Source: Warburgia ugandensis
Taxonomy: Eukaryota > Streptophyta > Magnoliopsida > Canellales > Canellaceae
Reading direction: 5' to 3'
Assembly (NCBI GenBank): GCA_035236585.1
Contig: CP141132.1
Span: 64,639,880 to 64,703,879, forward strand
Length of the DNA: 64,000 bases
Part shown: positions 58,202 to 64,000 of the stretch, piece by piece
Layout: each line of letters starts with the position of its first letter
Position numbering within the stretch: position 1 is the stretch's first letter
The notes under the pieces: model-generated
The model's database searches: none
Told to the model about the DNA's origin: nothing
What the model saw: only the letters and a program-made list of their open reading frames with translations
Program-made: the position numbers and the translations under genes

Positions 58202-59240
58202 GCAAGTATGAAAACAAAATGCAATTAGGTTAATCATCGGAGGAGCTGGCATGTGGTGTTTGCGTGTGTAAATTACCACGTGAATTTACACGTAAACTAA
58301 AATTGTGTATGGTTTTAATGTAGGAATGATATAAAAAAGTGTAGAGGACGGTGCTACCACATCGAGCCTATTGCTAGGGAGGAAAATCAATATATTGCTT
58401 GTATATCTTATCTTTCAGACCTTTTTGAACAAGGTTCTGTTACTAACATGTTTACTTCCATTGTAGGGAATGTATTTGGAGAATACAAAATTGAAGAAAC
58501 AAAATGCCAACAATCTATTACATATCAAACAAAGCAAACAAAGATTCTAGAAAGCATTAATAACAGTGAAAACAGGCAATTACATATCTTTTCCTTGAGC
58601 TCTCTCCTTCTGATGCCCTAAAACTTTACCAAGTCAGAATCGAATCTTTTTGTTGGCTTTTTCAATTCATTCGTGAATAAAAATTCAAGGGCGTGAAGTG
58701 AGCACTTCTAATTGTTTCGCTTGCTTAACACCCTTAATCTTTCTTCAAACTGGATGAGTCGAAAATTTCTCATCAAATGGTAAAATGAGTTGTCTCCTAC
58801 ATGACCTTGAGCATATATTTCAAGTAAAAATAAATCCTCTATGGTAACTTGATATTTCAATTGAGATCTACTTAATTACTGCTAATCTAGATCTCAAACT
58901 GTTAAACTTACCCTGTGTCAATAAAGATTCTAAAATAAGAAAGCAAGAAAAACTAAGCTAATGTCCCAACAGGCCATAATTCTTACATTTAATCACTTTT
59001 ACTTTCTACTAAGAAATTGGACAAGTGGGACAATTCTAATACAAAGGAAGTAAAACCTTAACTAATCAGAAGGGATAGCTTCATGGAATGTAGAAGATCA
59101 TTGGATATCGCCCATCTTGAGTTTATGCAAAAGATGAACAAATTGGCCCACCACGACCAATTTTAGGTGACACTATTGACTTCTTTAATTATAAGGATGT
59201 GGGCTTAGTTATAGTGTTTACCCCAGATCAAGAGCACTTC
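58202..59240. other. Intergenic stretch; nothing recognised
   Basis: No gene or known repeat seen. Confidence 0.4.
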
Positions 59241-59268
59241 CTAGAATAAGTTCATAGCTAATAAAAAA

Positions 59269-59434
59269 GAGCAGCCTAGTGCATGAAGCTCTCGCATATA
59301 CAAGGTTTGGGGAAGGGGTGGATCACAAGGGTCAATATTACGCAGCCTTATCTTATATTTTGCAAGAGGCTGTTTTCACGTCTTGAACTCGTGACCTCAA
59401 GGTCACACGACATAATGCCAAGGCTGTTCGTTTA
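59269..59434 (-). mobile_element. Au SINE with a perfect 21-bp target-site duplication
   Basis: Minus-strand copy with a deletion in the A box region (CACACGACATAATGCCAAGG). The flanks, 59245-59265 and 59435-59455, are identical over 21 bases starting AATAAGTTCATAG. Despite the intact duplication the body is diverged. Confidence 0.93.
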
Positions 59435-59980
59435 AATAAGTTCATAGCTAATAAAGAATTGAAAAGAGTCTAAAATCCGAGGGGAAAGAGTTAGAAAAAG
59501 CAGAAAGTATCTTTACATCGTGATCAACCTTAAGAAGGAGAAAAGCAAAGTTAGCCAGGCTTCTAATTATCGCAACCACTAAAGAAAAGGAAGGCGACTG
59601 CATGCAAAGATGAGAGAATGTGAAAAAGAAGGAATATAAGCAAATAAAGTAAGTTTCTTTCATAGAAAACAAGGACACATAATCAAGCAAACACCCCGTG
59701 GCCAGGTGCCAGGGTTATCGAAAGTACATGTCATGGACTGATGAGGCCCACATGACGTAAGAGCGGGCAAATTCATTGAACTTCTGTCGCTTCCTTTTTA
59801 CAAGACCGGGAAAGTCATCACAAAAGCAAGGGCCCTGGCATGAATATGCGAGAGCGAGAGAGAGAGTGGAGGGTGGGCTTCGTTAGGCACACGTCGTGCT
59901 CTTTGTTTGTTTGCTTGCTACCACGGGAGGAGCTCAAATAGTGAAAAATGACTCTTTATTGTCTTTATGGCTAATACTGA

Positions 59981-60144
59981 GAGTGTTGGGTTGTTATCGT
60001 ATGACCAATAAGTTATGGGTTCAAGACATGAAAACGGTCTATCTCTCGTAAAATGTAAGATTAGGAGATGTATTATTGGCCCTTGTGATCTGTTTCTTTC
60101 TCGGACCTTGCATACATGGGAGTTCCGTGTGCTGGGGCTGCCCT
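59981..60144 (+). mobile_element. Au SINE, diverged
   Basis: Plus-strand copy from a degraded A box (TTGGGTTGTTATCG) through GGGTTCAAGACATG to GGGGCTGCCC. Confidence 0.78.
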
Positions 60145-60373
60145 CACTGAGAAAAACTGTGTATATATAGCAAGGACTAGAATTTATGCATGTAGAGGCG
60201 CAAACACGTTTCTTTTAGCCGACGTTTTTTCCGTCCAAACTCTCTCTGGTTGATGCTTCCTAAACAGTGACAAGGAATGATAAGGTTGCATGGGAAGCAA
60301 CTCATCTCGTGAGTCCTCTTAGAATAAGAAAAGTTTGTACTATATTTTTTTCTTTTTATATAAGATAGCAACT

Positions 60374-60416
60374 GAAGGGTAGCCTTGAGATTATAGGTTT
60401 AAGGCGTAAAAATAAC
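60374..60416 (+). mobile_element. Au SINE fragment (head, internally deleted)
   Basis: GAAGGGTAGCCTTGAG joined to TTATAGGTTTAAGGCG: A-box start fused to the B box, body missing. Confidence 0.6.
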
Positions 60417-60626
60417 TTTGGTATCTGCACACTTTTTGGGGCAAGCAGGAATGATAACTTTTTACTTTTCACTTTTGATGTTGCAAATGGCAAGCTTCCC
60501 TTTACGAGGTGGTAAGTCCTTTGGAAATCGTAGGAGCCAGTGACAACTGATGGCCTTACAATTTGGCATCTTAGAGATTGGCTGTGTAGAAGCATTAATG
60601 CGATTTAGCTTAGCCACAAGCATGAT

Positions 60627-60782
60627 GAGGAGGCTTGGTGCAATGGTAGACTTGTCATGGTATGACCTTGAGGTCATTGGTTCAAGGCGTAAAAACAGTC
60701 TCTTGCAAAATGCAAGATAAGGCTGCATATTATTGATCCTTGTAGTCCACCCCTTCCCAGACCTACATACACGAGAGTTTCA
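60627..60782 (+). mobile_element. Au SINE
   Basis: Plus-strand copy with A box GGCTTGGTGCAATGG, B box GGTTCAAGGCG and the CATATTATTGATCC subfamily word. The last 20 bases are lost. Confidence 0.85.
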
Positions 60783-61550
60783 TGGAAAGATCACCTGATT
60801 AGGATCAATGGCACATCAACAACGGCAGCTAATATAGTTGAATCCACCTAGGGAACCCCCTAAAAGCTCCTAATATTTTAGCTTTTTTGTGGTATAAAAT
60901 TTGATATCCATAAGAGAGGAGAAGTGTATACTCGCTTGCTTAAGAAAGATAGACAAATCAACGAGTACTACATGGCACTTTTTCTTGGAACTTTTTTTTT
61001 TTTTTTCTTGGATTGTCTTGGCACTTTTGTACTTCTAAGTGCCTTGCTTTGTACCCATTAAACATTCTCTCTAATTGTATTAAGCACTTCATTAGGGGTG
61101 AGGTTGGCTTAAGAATCTTGATAGTAACGATTAGTGCACTTCTTCTATAACATCTGAAAATTTCCTATTAATTAAGCGAGGTACTTTTTTATTTATTTAT
61201 AGGAAACCCTAACTAAATTAATTAGGGTATGGCAATTTGTGGTGCCATTACTTTAATGAGACTTTACTTGAAAAGCTTAATTATTCGTATTAACTTGAGT
61301 CCATTTCTTGAAAACCCTTATTTACATATTAATTTGTGTAATCAATGGACTCTAATGAAAATTTTGAGAATATATTATCTGATAAATTTATCGAATTTAT
61401 TAATTTAGATGATGGCGCAAGTTGAGATCCCACTCAATGCACTAAGTCAGGGTAAGCATTAATTTGCAAAGGTTTAACTTGTATTAGAAGCATATATATA
61501 AAATAAAGTCAAGAGAGGATCAGTGTGAGGGCACGCATTTCGTATAATTT
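60783..61550. other. Intergenic stretch; nothing recognised
   Basis: No gene or known repeat seen; a T run lies at about 60990-61006. Confidence 0.4.
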
Positions 61551-61554
61551 TTTT

Positions 61555-61727
61555 AGGCGCAATGGTAAAGTTGTCGTCGTATGACTTTGAAATCAGAGGT
61601 TCAAGGTGTGAAAACAGTCTTTTGCAAAAATGCAAGGTAAAACTGCATACTGTAGAACCTTGTGGTCCACCCCTTCCCCAAACCCTATATAGGCAGGAGT
61701 TTTGTGCTCCATGACTGCCCTTTTTTA
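61555..61727 (+). mobile_element. Au SINE
   Basis: Plus-strand copy starting inside the A box (GGCGCAATGGTAAAG) with B box GGTTCAAGGTG and T tail. Confidence 0.87.
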
Positions 61728-62411
61728 CAAGCAAAGAATTATAAAGCAAATCACTAACACACTCTTATTCACAGACTCTACCTTATCTAAAATGCCAAGT
61801 TGCTTGTGACCATTAACCTACCACGCCAGACAATTTTCTGTTTTTTTTTTTTTTTTTTTTTGTGCTGAAAAGGACTTTATATCATGACTAAGGAGATCTT
61901 ACCATATTATTGCAATTACACTTTGGTCTCCAACTGCAATAGACATGGGTCGAACCCTTGTAATCTTATTTTTCTGAATGTTAGGACTTAGACGAGAGCT
62001 GGAGTTAGAGACGGTCGAACTCTCGCAGTAGATTGCAGCGAGCCCTTGACCAACCCAAGCTCTATTCTTCGGCCGTTTAAGAAAGAAGACAGCTCAAAAT
62101 GGTTGATAAAACTTTTGGGTTATCAACTAGCCATCTAAGATTAGGGGTTGCGATCACTATCCATGTGGGGCCTGCATGTACTTGTAGTGAGCGTGTACCG
62201 CACGCATGGACAATGATCTGGCCCCCACATGTTTCTCTTTTTAGTCTTTGTTGGCATCCAGCCGTACGCTTTATTAGGCAACCCTGATTCCCCAAACTGT
62301 GTTATCCAGAATCAAAGCGTCGAGAGCAACACCATTTTGGTGTATACTCCACCAATCACCATCTCCACAGTCAAAAGAGCGTGCCGGGCTATCTCTTTGA
62401 CGGGTTGTAGC

Positions 62412-62549
62412 TTGGGGGTAGGGTTTCGGAAGGGACAGACACAAGGGTCTATAAGTATGCAGCCTTACCGTTTATTTTTCTAAGAAGCGTGCGCCCGTGA
62501 CTTTAAAATCATACAACGACAATTTTACAGTTGCACCAAGCTCTCCTTC
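62412..62549 (-). mobile_element. Au SINE, diverged, 3' end lost
   Basis: Minus-strand copy readable from GCACCAAGCTCTCCTTC back to GGTTTCGGAAGGGACAGAC. B box region shortened. Confidence 0.75.
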
Positions 62550-63616
62550 GAAACCTAACAGTATTTACACCCAACAATTGTATAACCACTGTACAACTGG
62601 TCCGAGTTAGTGCTGCAAGAAGCATAATTTGCATTCTTTCTTACAGTAGTCAACTAAATGTCTACCCCATCCATGGCTTAGAATCAGTAGTCAGATGGGT
62701 CCCATACTAATAAAGAAGTCCACCATCGGCCAATGGTAGGAGTTTGAATATTGACCAGGAAATAATCATCTGTTTGAAATGTGCACTAAAGTAGGGGAAA
62801 ATTTTGGTGTTCATCTCGTCGGTCGACACTCGACAAAGCTTGTCTTTGTCCAAGTACCTACTCACACGTGGTGTAACAAGGAGGTCTTTGGCTAAGTCTT
62901 TAAATTATATGTAGTAAAAAAAGTACAAACCTAGTGGGACCTGTATAAGTACAAATAGGGCCAGTTATCCATGATCGAAACCGTTCATCTGGACTATCTT
63001 GGATAGGGCGTAAATTTTCGGTTACCAGAAACGTTTTCCTTTTTTCTTTTTGTTTTTATCAAAAAAACTATATATTTTCATCTCAAATAACACTTTTCAA
63101 TTATATAGTCTTAACCTCTTAGATAATTAGACTTTATAATTGAGGAAACTAGTAGCTAGAAACAAATAATAGACATGAATTTTTGCATGAATCTTGTCTT
63201 GGCGAGGATGAAGAAGATGAATGAATTAAATTATTCAAAGGTGAGGTTTGGATAGAGAGATCACATGTTGGCCGTAGAAGCTTAATCCGAATAGCATTTT
63301 CTCGTGTTGTTATAGCCTTTTTCTTTGTTTTTAAATCCTAACTTGGTCTTTTGCCTAAAAAAACTATTTGAGAGACGAGATTTTAGGGAGTACAAGATGA
63401 AAAGTTCAGACCACTGAAAGCCACTACCACATGGGGGATTGTCACCATCTCATGGGATCCTCGAAAGTACATGTAATCCCTTCTAAGTAGGTCCCAACTG
63501 ATCTAAATTCCCACCTTGACAGTCCTTCCCACTCCCTTTTAACCGTCCAAAAAATCTGAACCCTCTTATGAGGGCTGCCAGTGAGAATGGATTGGAATGA
63601 TGTATCCCAACATAAA
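62550..63616. other. Intergenic stretch; nothing recognised
   Basis: No gene or known repeat seen. Confidence 0.4.
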
Positions 63617-63787
63617 GAGCAGATTCAGTACACAAAGTTCCAGTTCCTGCATCGGAGAAGAGCATACTATAAGAGTTTATAATATACAGTTTTATCTTGT
63701 ATTTTGTAATAGGCTGTTTTCACTCTTTAAACCTGTGACTTCAAAATTACATTACGACAAGTATACCATTGTGCCAAGACTTCCTTC
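63617..63787 (-). mobile_element. Au SINE, old copy
   Basis: Minus-strand copy with extensive transitions (AATAGGCTGTTTTCAC, CCATTGTGCCAAGACTTCC). No duplication seen. Confidence 0.75.
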
Positions 63788-64000
63788 ATGATAACCCTAG
63801 AATACACTTAAAGTAACTCATTTTAATTGAAGGAAATTGTGGAAAATGACGAGGATACTCATCTCATCTGATGTATAAAGTAGGAAAGAAGTAAAAGAGG
63901 GTAATGACAATGAATTGTGGGCACAAGCCAATTCAGTCGCTGTCGAGCTTGTTGGATGGTAGGGGGAAGTAAGAATGAGGCGAAGGAGGAAGCCCATGGT
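63788..64000. other. Window end; nothing recognised
   Basis: Short unannotated edge sequence. Confidence 0.35.

Overview
This is nuclear DNA of a flowering plant. It holds two intron-rich genes with canonical GT-AG introns, and dense, mostly decayed plant transposable elements fill their introns and the spaces between them. The species cannot be fixed from the sequence. Low GC, very long introns and many Au SINE copies fit a non-grass angiosperm, which is an inference only.

Left part (1-22000, minus strand): one LysM receptor-like kinase gene of the LYK3 type. It has eleven coding exons between 21147 and 1156 that join in frame to 662 residues: signal peptide, LysM ectodomain, one membrane span and an RD-type kinase. 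Its introns carry four antisense-oriented and one sense-oriented complete Au SINEs, two RTE-type LINE copies and a Tourist-like inverted-repeat element.

Middle part (22000-39450): no intact gene. The main object is a decayed Mutator-like element (MULE) of about 5.5 kb (about 23265-28805). It has long, about 74 percent identical terminal inverted repeats, a transposase remnant on the minus strand and a GRF-type zinc-finger reading frame on the plus strand, arranged tail to tail. Au SINEs lie inside it and in the 10 kb to its right.

Right-centre part (39450-50100, plus strand): a gene for a small membrane-anchored cytochrome b5-like protein (CB5LP type, 116 residues, five coding exons) with an inferred 5' UTR exon and a 5' UTR intron. 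A Copia LTR plus gag fragment lies in the UTR intron. A Copia pol fragment, an Au SINE and the best-preserved RTE LINE lie in the 6.9 kb third coding intron.

Right part (50100-64000): no gene recognised. It holds about a dozen Au SINEs or fragments, a duplicated sequence block interrupted by an LTR-like insert, one further LTR candidate, and microsatellites.

The two genes encode unrelated proteins and nothing links them functionally. The least expected finding is the MULE carrying a GRF zinc-finger frame opposite its transposase. The SINEs offer a readable record of retrotransposition: more than a dozen still have target-site duplications, two of them on 5'-truncated copies.
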